Source: SXOA01 sp051004015
Lineage (GTDB): Bacteria > Planctomycetota > Planctomycetia > Pirellulales > Pirellulaceae
Direction: 5' to 3'
Assembly: GCA_051004015.1 (NCBI GenBank)
Contig: JBPCKT010000063.1
Span: 127,058 to 191,057, forward strand
DNA length: 64,000 bases
Below the pieces are notes generated by a model that had not been told where the DNA came from, ran no database searches, and was given only the letters and a program-made list of their open reading frames with translations. Within the stretch, counting starts at the first letter, position 1, and the number at the start of each line of letters is the position of its first letter. Positions 7,703 through 16,718 of this stretch are shown piece by piece. A program made the translations under genes and the position numbers.

Positions 7703-10700
7703 CTACCTTCCCACATACCGCGGATCAATCTTGGCCGCTTCTTCGGCAACGGCGGCGACAGTGGTGCGGATTTGCTCGGCCGAGTGGGCGGAGGTGATGA
7801 AGAAGCGGAGCCGGGCTTTTTCCTCTTCGACGGCGGGATAGAGGATCGGCTGGACGTTGATGCCGCGAGCGAAGAGCGCGAGGGAAAGGTGCAATGAGTC
7901 CAGGGAATTGCCCAGGATGATGGGGACCACCGGCGTATTGTTGCTCATGCCCGTATTCAGCCCTCTGGCTTTGGCGAGCTCCAGAAACAGCCGCGAATTG
8001 GCCTGCACTTTGGCCACCCGCTGAGGCTCGGCTTGCAGGAGCTTCAGCGAAGCGAGGGCGGCAGCGGCATTGGCCGGCGGGATGCCGACGCTGAACACGA
8101 AACCCGGAGCGGTGTACTTGAGGTACTCGACCACTTCCTTGCAGCCCGCGATGTATCCGCCGCAACTGCCGAAGGTCTTACTGAGCGTCCCCATCCACAG
8201 GTCCACGTCGCGGGGGTTCACGCCAAAGTGCTCGCCGATGCCCCGGCCGGTCTTGCCCAGGGTGCCGATGGAGTGGGCCTCATCCACCAGCAGGATCGCC
8301 TTGTGCTTCTGCTTGATTTCGATGAACTTCGTCAGGTCGGGGAAATCCCCATCCATGCTGTAGACCCCTTCGATGGCGACGAGTACGCGGCGGTATTCAT
8401 GCCGGGTTTCGGTCAGCAGCGTGTTGAGAGCCTGCCAGTCGTTGTGCGGAAAGGGGCGACGGCGAGCGCCCGACAGGAGCGCGCCCTGAATGATGCTGTT
8501 GTGGGCCAGGGCATCGTGCGCGATCAAGTCTCCCGCGCCGACGAGGTGGCCGATGGTGGTTTCGTTGGTCGCGTGGCCGCCGACGAAGACGATCGAGTCG
8601 TCAACGCCCAGAAAGTCGGCAATCCCCTGCTCCAGCTCGCGATGCACCGGCTTCTCGCCCGAAACCAGCCGGCTGGCGGAGACGCTGGTGCCGTAACGGT
8701 CCACGGCGTCCTTGGCGGCAGCGCTCACCACGGGGTCTCCCGACATGGCGATGTAGTTGTACGTCGCAAAGCTGATCAGCTCGCGCCCGCCGATGCGGGT
8801 GGTGTCCCGAGCGACGGATTCATGCACGCTGAAATACGGGTTGGGGACACCCGCCGCCGTGAGCAGCCGCATTGCCTGCTTGAGCTTGCGATACTCGGGC
8901 ATCTGGCTGAAGTCGTAGCATTCAGGCGGGATTTCGCCCCCTTCAATCAGGGGTGTGCCGGCCGTGTCGAAGGTCCGCTGTACGCGGGGCTCGGTGCCGA
9001 TGTACTTTTCGATCGCCTGGGCCACTTCCCGCACGGTGGACATCTCGGCCAGCACCGCCTCGGGGAAGCGGCCGCCGAATGTCTCTTCCAGCGTGTTGGC
9101 GATTTGCAGCCGTTCCAGCGAATCCAGACCCATGTCGGTGACAATGTTGGAATCGAGCGTGAGATTCTTGGCCCGCTCCTTGGCGATCTGGCGGACGTGC
9201 GTCATCACCTCATGGGCCACGGCCTGGTTGACTTCCCTCGCGCCCGAGACAACTTCACCCGGAGCCACGGGTGTTGCTGGGGCTCGCGCATCGGCCCGCG
9301 GCCTGGGCGCGGCCGCGACTTCCTCCCAACTGCGCCACTCGGCGATAATCTGCAGCGAGCCTTCCAGAAATTTATCCCGGCAGGCATGACGCTGGATCTT
9401 GCCGCTGGACGTCTTGGGAATCGAGCCGAAACGGACCAGAATGACCGCGTCCGGGGGCAGCTCGTGCTCCGAGGAGACGGCCTGGCGGACGGAGTCAATC
9501 ACGTCGCTCCAGTCGTCACGGCGGGTCCGCTCCACCTCGGCGACGATGATCAGCCGCTCCCGGCCGTGCAGATCGAGGGCAAAGGCCCCGACCGCGCTGG
9601 GCTGAATTTTCGGAGTGGCCTTTTCCACGGTCATTTCAATGTCTTGCGGGTATCGATTGACGCCGCGGACAATGATCAAGTCCTTGAGCCGGCCCGTGAC
9701 ATACAGCTGATCGTTACGGAAAAATCCGAGATCCCCCGTGCGGAGGAACGGCCCTTCACCCGTGACCAGGTGGAACTGAAACGATTCGGCGGTTTCTCCC
9801 GGCTTATTCCAATAACCTTGCGCGACGGAGGGACTGCTGACCCAGATTTCGCCGATCCGCTCCAGGGGCAGACGCTCGTGAGTTTCGGGATTGACGATCG
9901 CGACTTGTTCATCCGGCAGCACGCGCCCGCAGCTGACCAGGGCCCGCGAGCCCGGGGCGCTATCCGCCACGGGGATGACCTGCCGCTGATCGAGGGCCTT
10001 GCCGTCGAACGAGTGAACGATGGGCCCGCGACCGAAGAAGCTGCCGGTGACGATGAGCGTGGTTTCCGCCATGCCGTAGCAGGCGTAGTGCGCCTTATGC
10101 GAGAACCCATAGGGAGCGAAACGCTCGGTGAATTTCTCCAAGGTCTCCGCCCGCACCGGCTCCGCCCCATTGAAGGCCACCTTCCAGCAGCTCAGGTCAA
10201 GGCCTTCGAGTTGATCGTCGGTGATTTTCTGCGTGCAGAGCTCGTAGGCGAAATTCGGGCCGCCGCTGATGCTCACCCGGTACTTGCTGATGCCCCGCAG
10301 CCAGCGGACCGGCTTCTGCAGAAACGCCATGGGGGACATGAGCGTGGAGTGGCGGCCGTAAAACATCACCTTCAGGCAGCCGCCGACGAGCCCCATGTCG
10401 TGGTACGTCGGCAGCCAGGAGAGTCCGCTGCTATCGCGCGTCGGCTCGAAGGCCCAGCAGATGCTTTGGCAATTGTGCAACAGGTTGGCGTGCGTCAGCA
10501 TTACCCCTTTGGGGGTGCCGGTGGAACCCGAGGTGTATTGCAGCATCGCCAGCTCGGAGGGCTGGATTTTCCGCGGCTTCCAGGTGCGACCCTCGTCGTC
10601 GCTAATCTGGTCCGTGGCAATCCAAGTGAGCCCCTTGAGATGGGGAGCCTCGTCCAGCAGGTCGGCGCTCCTTTCGGAGACTTCATTCAAAGTTAGCGCG

Positions 10701-11146
10701 ACCTTCGCCTGGGCGTCGTCCGAAATCGCCTGGATCCGCGCCATGTTGCGGTTGCGCCGCGGCGGATACGCCGGCACGGCGACTGCCCCCGCCGCAAGGC
10801 AGCCGTAATAGCCAATCAGGAAATCGAGCCCATGCGGATACAGCAGCAGCGCCCGTTCGCCTCGCATCTTGAGCGCCGTCAACCGCGAGGCGACCGCCGC
10901 CACCTTGACGGCGAACTGCGCATAGGTCAGGGCCGCTTCCTCCTCTTCGCCGTCGATAGTCCGGTAAACGATGTTATCAGGCTGAATTTCAGCCCAGTAC
11001 GCCAGGCAGTCAATCAGCGAGGTCCGCGGAGGATCGTACGGAGCAAGGAAACGGTCGAGGTCCAAGGTCGTGAAAGCTCCCCAAAAGTGCGCACGCGTCT
11101 CAAACGAGCAATCCTGGATTTTACTGGGGCGGAGGCGAGACTCCAA
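7703..11146 (-). CDS. fatty-acyl-AMP ligase / acyl carrier protein / alpha-oxoamine synthase fusion
   Basis: A 1147-residue three-domain enzyme. Residues about 40-590 are an adenylation domain of the fatty-acyl-AMP ligase type, with YTSGSTGTPKGVMLTH near 200, LPTYHDMGLVGG and YGMAETTL. Residues about 630-710 are an acyl carrier domain with the phosphopantetheine serine in MGLDSLERL (about Ser675). Residues about 770-1147 are a PLP-dependent alpha-oxoamine synthase, with HNSIIQGALLSGA, LLVDEAHSIGTLGKTGRG and the Schiff-base lysine in GTLSKTFGSCGG (about Lys989). The likely route is loading of a fatty acid onto the in-built carrier and decarboxylative condensation with an amino acid to give an alpha-aminoketone. 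This would be a step toward sphingolipid-like or other aminolipids. Amino acid and chain length are unknown. No polyketide genes adjoin it. Confidence 0.9.
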   Translation of the reverse strand: MESRLRPSKIQDCSFETRAHFWGAFTTLDLDRFLAPYDPPRTSLIDCLAYWAEIQPDNIVYRTIDGEEEEAALTYAQFAVKVAAVASRLTALKMRGERALLLYPHGLDFLIGYYGCLAAGAVAVPAYPPRRNRNMARIQAISDDAQAKVALTLNEVSERSADLLDEAPHLKGLTWIATDQISDDEGRTWKPRKIQPSELAMLQYTSGSTGTPKGVMLTHANLLHNCQSICWAFEPTRDSSGLSWLPTYHDMGLVGGCLKVMFYGRHSTLMSPMAFLQKPVRWLRGISKYRVSISGGPNFAYELCTQKITDDQLEGLDLSCWKVAFNGAEPVRAETLEKFTERFAPYGFSHKAHYACYGMAETTLIVTGSFFGRGPIVHSFDGKALDQRQVIPVADSAPGSRALVSCGRVLPDEQVAIVNPETHERLPLERIGEIWVSSPSVAQGYWNKPGETAESFQFHLVTGEGPFLRTGDLGFFRNDQLYVTGRLKDLIIVRGVNRYPQDIEMTVEKATPKIQPSAVGAFALDLHGRERLIIVAEVERTRRDDWSDVIDSVRQAVSSEHELPPDAVILVRFGSIPKTSSGKIQRHACRDKFLEGSLQIIAEWRSWEEVAAAPRPRADARAPATPVAPGEVVSGAREVNQAVAHEVMTHVRQIAKERAKNLTLDSNIVTDMGLDSLERLQIANTLEETFGGRFPEAVLAEMSTVREVAQAIEKYIGTEPRVQRTFDTAGTPLIEGGEIPPECYDFSQMPEYRKLKQAMRLLTAAGVPNPYFSVHESVARDTTRIGGRELISFATYNYIAMSGDPVVSAAAKDAVDRYGTSVSASRLVSGEKPVHRELEQGIADFLGVDDSIVFVGGHATNETTIGHLVGAGDLIAHDALAHNSIIQGALLSGARRRPFPHNDWQALNTLLTETRHEYRRVLVAIEGVYSMDGDFPDLTKFIEIKQKHKAILLVDEAHSIGTLGKTGRGIGEHFGVNPRDVDLWMGTLSKTFGSCGGYIAGCKEVVEYLKYTAPGFVFSVGIPPANAAAALASLKLLQAEPQRVAKVQANSRLFLELAKARGLNTGMSNNTPVVPIILGNSLDSLHLSLALFARGINVQPILYPAVEEEKARLRFFITSAHSAEQIRTTVAAVAEEAAKIDPRYVGR

Positions 11147-11194
11147 GTAAGCGGAAGCGTGGCCGGCGGCGGTTTTGTGGAAAATGCTGATGAG

Positions 11195-12430
11195 TTACTT
11201 GGAAGTCCCCACTCGGTACAGATGCTTCTCGGTCCGCACAAAGAATGCGCCGTCGCCGACGCAGTAGGAGGCCAGGGAAGGCTCCTGAAAGCCGTTCTCG
11301 CCGAGTTTCCGGAACGTTTTGCCGGCTTTCAGAACGGTTCCCTTGCCGTCTTCGTCCTGGCAGTAGATTTTGCCGTCGGCATAAACCGGGGATGCCGAAT
11401 ACTTCGTGCCGATCCGCTCCGACCAATGGACATCGCCGGTCTTCGCGTCGACACAGGTGGCAATGCCTCCATCGGAGATGAGGTACAGCTCATCGCCGAC
11501 TAGGAGCGGTGAGGGCGTGTGCGGCGCGCCTTTTGTCAGCGTCCATTCCACGTGCGTATCGGTCACGTCCCCTTGGCCATCGGGACGAATGGCCAGAATG
11601 CTGGGGGAATCATAGCCGGTGCTCATGTAGACCAGGCCGTGGCCGAAGACCGGCCGGGGGATCACGCTATATCCGTCGTAGGTGACGCGCCAGATTTCCT
11701 TGCCGGTTTTGGGGTCGAGAGAGTTGACGACCCCTGCGCCGGGACTGATGACTTGTTTCTTTCCGCCGACCGTAATGACGATGCAGGTGGCGAAGGCGAA
11801 TCGCTTGCCGGAGTCACTCTCGCGGGGAAACTTCCACTGGACGTCTCCCGTGGCGGCATCGAGGGCGGCCACAAAGGGGCTGCTCGCGCCGTCGCAACTG
11901 AAGACGAGCAGTCCGTCCACCAGCACCGGGGAGTTGCCGTTCCCATGCACCGGCGGGAAAGCCAGCTCTTGAGTTTTCCAAACAATGTTCCCATCCAGGT
12001 CCAGACAAGCGGTCCCTTGATGGCCGAAGTGGACGTACAGCTTGCCCCCCTCTACCAGCGGCGTGGGGCTGGCGTGGCTGTTTTTGATATGAATCCCCGG
12101 CACGGAGGCAGCGTCCCGCGAAAAGACTTCCGTATCCCAAAGGGTCGTTCCGTCCTTGGCATTCAGGCAGATCGCCCGTTGCGAGAGCTTGTCGTCAGTC
12201 AGTACTGCCGTCGTCAGATAGAGCCGGCCTTTGACGAGCGCGGTGGAGGACCAACCTTTGCCGGGAATCTCCTGTTTCCAAGCGATGTTTTTGGTCTCGC
12301 TCCACTGGATGGGCAGATTCTTTTCCGTGGAGACGCCGTTCCCCAGTGGACCGCGGAACCCAGGCCAATCGGCGGCGAAAACGGGGAGGGAAACGAACGA
12401 GACCAGGACGAGGGGAAGCAGATTTCGCAT
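11195..12430 (-). CDS. secreted PQQ-type beta-propeller protein
   Basis: A signal peptide (MRNLLPLVLVSFVSLPVFA) precedes repeated propeller blades with PQQ-family signatures such as NIAWKQEIPGKGWSSTAL, LNAKDGTTLWDTEV, ALDAATGDVQWKFP, SLDPKTGKEIWRV and CVDAKTGDVHWSERI. The opening WPGFRGPLGNGVS is the standard start of planctomycete PQQ-like repeat proteins. They are probably periplasmic binding or scaffold proteins; no dehydrogenase motif is visible. It lies 23 bp downstream of the esterase-like gene on the same strand. Confidence 0.9.
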   Translation of the reverse strand: MRNLLPLVLVSFVSLPVFAADWPGFRGPLGNGVSTEKNLPIQWSETKNIAWKQEIPGKGWSSTALVKGRLYLTTAVLTDDKLSQRAICLNAKDGTTLWDTEVFSRDAASVPGIHIKNSHASPTPLVEGGKLYVHFGHQGTACLDLDGNIVWKTQELAFPPVHGNGNSPVLVDGLLVFSCDGASSPFVAALDAATGDVQWKFPRESDSGKRFAFATCIVITVGGKKQVISPGAGVVNSLDPKTGKEIWRVTYDGYSVIPRPVFGHGLVYMSTGYDSPSILAIRPDGQGDVTDTHVEWTLTKGAPHTPSPLLVGDELYLISDGGIATCVDAKTGDVHWSERIGTKYSASPVYADGKIYCQDEDGKGTVLKAGKTFRKLGENGFQEPSLASYCVGDGAFFVRTEKHLYRVGTSK

Positions 12431-12453
12431 TGTGACGTTGAGTTTCTGGGTGG

Positions 12454-14382
12454 CTAAGGACGGGTGGCAAGTGCTTTCAGATGCGGGATGTCAAATTGCT
12501 GCAGCAAGCCGAAGCAGAACTGCTCGGGAGTTCGGTCAACCGTGTTGTTCTGCTCGATGATTTGTTTGAGGGACGCCATCTCCCCTTCCATGCCGACGCC
12601 GCCAATCGCATCCGTTTCCAAGCCGGCTGCGCACAGAGCGATGAGGCTGGTCCGCGGCCCGATGGCTTCCAGGCGGACGCTCTGCCCGCGCTCCTTCTTG
12701 AGCCAGCGGGCAGCAGCGGCGACCTGGCTGGCCTGGACTCCCACGGGGCGCTCGCCGACTGCGGAGACGAGCAGGGCAAACAGATACGCGCGGTTCTTGA
12801 CGTTCGACTCTCCAAACATGTACGGCTCGAGCACCACGACGCGGACTTTCTCGTCTAGAAGCTTCTTGATCTTCTCCTCCGCCGCTCCGCGTCCACCGTC
12901 CGTGATGAGCAGCACGGTGGATTTGGCATCGGCGGGAGCAAGTTCCACTGCCGGAACCGTCCACTCCTTGTTGATTTTGAGCTTCCAGCGGGTGACTTCG
13001 ATGCCGCCGCTGGTTTCGTCGTTGAACTTGGCCGCTTCGACATCCCAAGGATGATACGCAATGACACCGGCCAGCCGCTTGCGTGCATCGGCTTGCCAGG
13101 CGGCCAAATCTTTTCCTTCCTTGGGAGGAGCCGGCGTCTGCGGCAATCCCGACGCGAGTCGCAATGCCAGCTGATGCAAGTCCAGGTTGTCCGCCGGCAA
13201 CTCCACGTTGAGCTGGTCAGCGGTTTTGATTTCCTTTTCGCAAGGGATTTCGTCGGCGGAGAAGTTCGCATTGCCGGCATACCAGTGCTGGCCAATCACC
13301 TTGTAAAGCGCCTGCCGGTTGTCCTTCTCGAAGTTGTGCGTGCCGGGATCGTAGTTGACGTGCGAATGCAAATTCTCTTCCTTGCCGAACAGTTTGTAGA
13401 TCGGGCCGGAGGCATCCAGCAGCGGCTGGAGGGCGTGCGGGGCGGCGAAACAGCATTCGTCCTTCTGGTTGTAGGTCAACAGCGCGACACGCGGAGCCAG
13501 CATGGCCGTCAGGTGGGCGTAGTCGGCTGTCGTGGCCAAATCCACCGGTGTCTGCTCGGAATCCCCCAGGTCCGAATGATTGAAAATCCGCGTGCGGAAG
13601 CTCGAATAGCCGGCGACCGGATTGGTGAGCGTGACCCGCGTATCGAGCGAGCTGATGATGATGGTCTGCCACCCGCCGCCGGAAAGCCCGGACACGCCGA
13701 CCCGCGAGGAGTCCGCATTCTCATGTTTCAGCAGCAGGTCAATCCCGCGACTCATGGCGAGATAAAACGTCGCCAACCCGCTGCTGCCGCAAAGGTCGAT
13801 TTGGTTGAGCATCGGGTGGCTGAAACCGGGCGTTTTGAGCTGCCCCATGCCGAACCACTCGACATTGAGTGTGATGATGCCCCGCTTGGCGAAGTTAATG
13901 CAGCGAGTCTGCTTATAAACGGCGGCTTTTCCTTTCCCGTCGTGACCGTTCACGTTGAGAAACACCGCATGTTTGCCCTCCAGCTTCTCGGGCTCATACA
14001 GCAGGGCTGGAATCCACAGGCCGGGAAGTGCTTCGTAGCGGAGCTTCTTGAGCTTGTAGCCCTCGCCCCCCTCGATCGTCTCCAGCCATTCCACCTTCCC
14101 CGCCGCATCGCGCCACTTCGCCGCCTCTCCCCGAAAGACCACCTTCTCCAGTGTCTCCGCCCGCATTTTCGCCGCCAGCTTCTCCCACTCCTCCTTGGAA
14201 GCCGCCTGCGGCGCCTTGGGAACGCGGGCATCGCAGAATGCCTGCACTTCGCTTTGCACCGCCATCGCATCCAGAATCGGCTTGGCCAGCAGCTCCTTGA
14301 GCGGTACATCAGCCGCGGCCAGTGGCATCGGCATAGCGACGGCAATAACGAGTGCAATCAGCAAGGGGCTGCAACGATTCAT
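12454..14382 (-). CDS. secreted alpha/beta hydrolase, acetyl-xylan-esterase-like
   Basis: The 642-residue protein has a signal peptide (MNRCSPLLIALVIAVAMPMPLAAA). The first alpha/beta-hydrolase domain shows LNVNGHDGKGK (oxyanion region), the nucleophile elbow VGVSGLSGGGWQT near residue 235, and a candidate catalytic histidine in PGTHNFEKDNRQ. The C-terminal 250 residues form a second, related fold without an obvious nucleophile elbow. Planctomycetes carry many such enzymes, often linked to polysaccharide deacetylation, but the substrate is not shown. It is probably cotranscribed with the downstream PQQ-type protein. Confidence 0.8.
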   Translation of the reverse strand: MNRCSPLLIALVIAVAMPMPLAAADVPLKELLAKPILDAMAVQSEVQAFCDARVPKAPQAASKEEWEKLAAKMRAETLEKVVFRGEAAKWRDAAGKVEWLETIEGGEGYKLKKLRYEALPGLWIPALLYEPEKLEGKHAVFLNVNGHDGKGKAAVYKQTRCINFAKRGIITLNVEWFGMGQLKTPGFSHPMLNQIDLCGSSGLATFYLAMSRGIDLLLKHENADSSRVGVSGLSGGGWQTIIISSLDTRVTLTNPVAGYSSFRTRIFNHSDLGDSEQTPVDLATTADYAHLTAMLAPRVALLTYNQKDECCFAAPHALQPLLDASGPIYKLFGKEENLHSHVNYDPGTHNFEKDNRQALYKVIGQHWYAGNANFSADEIPCEKEIKTADQLNVELPADNLDLHQLALRLASGLPQTPAPPKEGKDLAAWQADARKRLAGVIAYHPWDVEAAKFNDETSGGIEVTRWKLKINKEWTVPAVELAPADAKSTVLLITDGGRGAAEEKIKKLLDEKVRVVVLEPYMFGESNVKNRAYLFALLVSAVGERPVGVQASQVAAAARWLKKERGQSVRLEAIGPRTSLIALCAAGLETDAIGGVGMEGEMASLKQIIEQNNTVDRTPEQFCFGLLQQFDIPHLKALATRP

Positions 14383-14575
14383 GGCGGTGGCTCAATGGTT
14401 TGGGACCGATGCGGCAAGTAACGGCGGATATTCTACCACGTAACCGCCGCCTCATTCCAAGCCTCATCGCGTAGAAAGTAATTCCCTCTGGGCCTCGTCA
14501 ATCTGGACGCACTGGGGCTCCCCAGGCAAAATAGTGATCGAGTGGAGTTCTCCCGAAGGCATCAAGGAGATTGCC

Positions 14576-15430
14576 ATGAAGACCATTCGCCGGATCGTGC
14601 GTGACGTTCGCCCCCACTGGGTGGGAGACGGCTTTCCCGTCCGCAGCCTGTTTTCCTACCACGACAGCGACTTCGACCCGTTTCTGCTGTTGGACTACGC
14701 CGGGCCGCATCAATTTGCACCGGCGGAGGCACCCCGCGGCGTCGGCGAGCATCCGCATCGCGGCTTTGAGACCGTGACCATCGTGTACCAGGGGGAACTG
14801 GAGCACCGCGATTCCAGCGGCAGCCACGGCTCCATTGGTCCCGGCGATGTCCAGTGGATGACGGCTGCCTCCGGCATCGTGCATGAGGAATATCACAGTC
14901 CGCGATTTTCCCGCGAGGGGGGAACCTTTGAAGTAGTTCAACTCTGGGTGAATCTGCCGGCCAAGGACAAGCTGTCGCTGCCGCGGTATCAGGGAATCCT
15001 GGACGCGCAGATTCCTGAGGTCCCGCTGGCGAATGCAGCCGGAATCGCCCGCGTGATTGCCGGTGAGTTTCAAGGGACGCGCGGGCCGGCCCGGACGTTT
15101 ACCCCCATCAACGTCTGGGATTTGCAATTGGCGCCCGCGGGATCGGCCGAGCTCACCATTCCGGCGGGACATACTTCGCTGCTCGTCGTGCAAACAGGCG
15201 CGGTGCAGGCCAACGGCACTCTCGTCAACGCCGTGGATCTCGCGCTCTTCGAGCGCGAGGGGACTCGCATCCATCTGCAAGCGGAAGGGGCGTCTCGCGT
15301 GCTGGTCCTCACGGGCGAGCCGCTCCACGAGCCGGTCGTCGGCCAAGGCCCGTTCGTCATGAATACACGGGAGCAAATCCTGGAGGCCGTTCAAGACTAC
15401 CAGGCCGGCCGGATGGGACACCTGGCGTAA
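14576..15430 (+). CDS. pirin family protein
   Basis: The ATG at 14576 is preceded by AAGGAGA at a good distance, so the longer frame from 14534 was rejected. The 284-residue product has the pirin bicupin pattern: FLLLDYAGPHQF, GVGEHPHRGFETVTIVYQG (metal-binding His-x-His and the following residues), WMTAASGIVHEE and VVQLWVNLPAKDK. Pirins are cytosolic, iron-binding, redox-responsive or quercetinase-like proteins. The role of this one is not known. It is monocistronic as far as can be seen. Confidence 0.93.
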   Translation: MKTIRRIVRDVRPHWVGDGFPVRSLFSYHDSDFDPFLLLDYAGPHQFAPAEAPRGVGEHPHRGFETVTIVYQGELEHRDSSGSHGSIGPGDVQWMTAASGIVHEEYHSPRFSREGGTFEVVQLWVNLPAKDKLSLPRYQGILDAQIPEVPLANAAGIARVIAGEFQGTRGPARTFTPINVWDLQLAPAGSAELTIPAGHTSLLVVQTGAVQANGTLVNAVDLALFEREGTRIHLQAEGASRVLVLTGEPLHEPVVGQGPFVMNTREQILEAVQDYQAGRMGHLA

Positions 15431-15801
15431 AACCAGCCGACATTGACGCCGCTTGTCCAAGCCAGTAGGATTTCCATCGTTCTTGAAGGGCTCTCTAAAT
15501 TGCAGCCGTCAAATGCCCCAACGCCCTGATGTCAACTACGTGTCAGAGCACTGCCTCTATATGGTGCTTTTTGCTTCTTGCTCGGGTGGCACCTAAAGCT
15601 GTCTGATCGGCGGCGATGCTGCGCATCTAGCGCGACAATCGGCCGCGCAAAAGTTGCGCCTCTATCTGTCCCTCTGCAAGTTCGAACGTAAAAGCGGCTA
15701 CTAAAGCAGGGACGGTTCTTAATCTTGGACGTGCGGCGAATGAGTTGCCGGCAATGGCATTCGCGCTGTCTGCTGTCACCCGATTTGTAAAGGAATTACT
15801 C
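15431..15801. other. intergenic region without a recognised feature
   Basis: About 370 bp between the pirin gene and the VapD-like gene. I see no convincing coding frame, repeat family or RNA gene in it. It should contain the promoter of the 15.8-19.5 kb gene group. Confidence 0.5.
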
Positions 15802-16266
15802 ATGTCGTTTTGGGCAATTGACTACGACCTCAATGCGGATGCCATGAGGGAAGCGAACTACTCAGACAACGATGCGGCACGGCTTCGCGACGCAGTCGAA
15901 TGCTGTTTCGTGGAGCATTGCTTCGCCAAACTCGAAGGCGCTGGCCTCCACGCCAGTGATCGGAACGACGCGCTTTCGAACGCCTATTCGGCTTGCCTGG
16001 CTCTGACGGCGATTGCCGATTCCGAAAGGTTCATCAGCAGACTCAGTTTGTTTCGGGTCAACGACCTGACCAACCTCTTGCCTTTCCTGCACTCCGCCAA
16101 GTCACCGGCTTGCAGCCAAGAGAACGGTAATTCTGATTCGGATGAACAGTCACGCGTTGGTTCTGCCCTGACTGCGGTCATTCAGGATCTCTTTTTTGAC
16201 GGGCCGGAACACGGTCCGAAAAGACCTCATGCGCCCCTACGCAAACCATCTGCGAAAGCCAGCTAA
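15802..16266 (+). CDS. VapD-like protein (tentative)
   Basis: The ATG at 15802 follows AAGGA at 8 bp and gives 154 residues; the longer frame from 15745 has no comparable signal. The beginning MSFWAIDYDLNADAM and the segment ERFISRLSLFRVNDLTNLLPFL resemble the first strand and the C-terminal half of the virulence-associated protein D family, Cas2-fold ribonucleases. The similarity is by eye and weak. The C-terminal 50 residues are extra and look disordered. No antitoxin is evident beside it. It is the first gene of a plus-strand group leading to floA. Confidence 0.45.
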   Translation: MSFWAIDYDLNADAMREANYSDNDAARLRDAVECCFVEHCFAKLEGAGLHASDRNDALSNAYSACLALTAIADSERFISRLSLFRVNDLTNLLPFLHSAKSPACSQENGNSDSDEQSRVGSALTAVIQDLFFDGPEHGPKRPHAPLRKPSAKAS

Positions 16267-16308
16267 ACCTTCTGTGACGATCATTTCGACCTGACCCTAA
16301 GTGCAAAC

Positions 16309-16698
16309 ATGGCTCGCCAGAATCGTTCTCCTCCGCCTGCTGCACTCAAGCCGTCTGCTCCTCCGCCGCCGCCCGCTGCGCCAGAGCCGCAGCCGCTCTG
16401 GACTTTCTTTGTACGAATGTATTGGGCCATGATCGGACCTGGCCTGTTGGCCTTGTTCCTCCTACTGATGGCAATGCAAAAAGAGACATGGCTAGGAGGC
16501 ATCGACATTGCGTTTGCTGTTTTCCTTTTGCTCGTCATTGTTGCCCGCTGGATTGATTTCCTCTACGCCGACCCGACGTTGACCACCGGCGAAGTCGCTA
16601 CGGTGTCTCAGATTCGCAACCACTCTTTGTTTACCGTCATCTTGGGTCTTGCCTCGTGGATCACCGCGACCCTCCTTGGCATTTATGTCCTGGGCTAG
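16309..16698 (+). CDS. small membrane protein with proline-rich N-terminus
   Basis: The 129-residue product has a proline-rich cytoplasmic tail (about residues 8-30) and three hydrophobic segments: MYWAMIGPGLLALFLLLMA, IAFAVFLLLVIVA and a C-terminal SLFTVILGLASWITATLLG. No family is recognised. It ends 20 bp before floA on the same strand, so cotranscription and a role at the same membrane patches are plausible but unproven. Confidence 0.65.
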   Translation: MARQNRSPPPAALKPSAPPPPPAAPEPQPLWTFFVRMYWAMIGPGLLALFLLLMAMQKETWLGGIDIAFAVFLLLVIVARWIDFLYADPTLTTGEVATVSQIRNHSLFTVILGLASWITATLLGIYVLG

Positions 16699-16718
16699 CG
16701 CCAGATCGAGTGAAAAGA

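Noticed and set aside
8033..10696. Long plus-strand reading frame opposite the FAAL-ACP-oxoamine synthase gene
   Set aside because: It shows no recognisable family, while the minus strand has strong motifs throughout. Long antisense frames are common in GC-rich codon usage.
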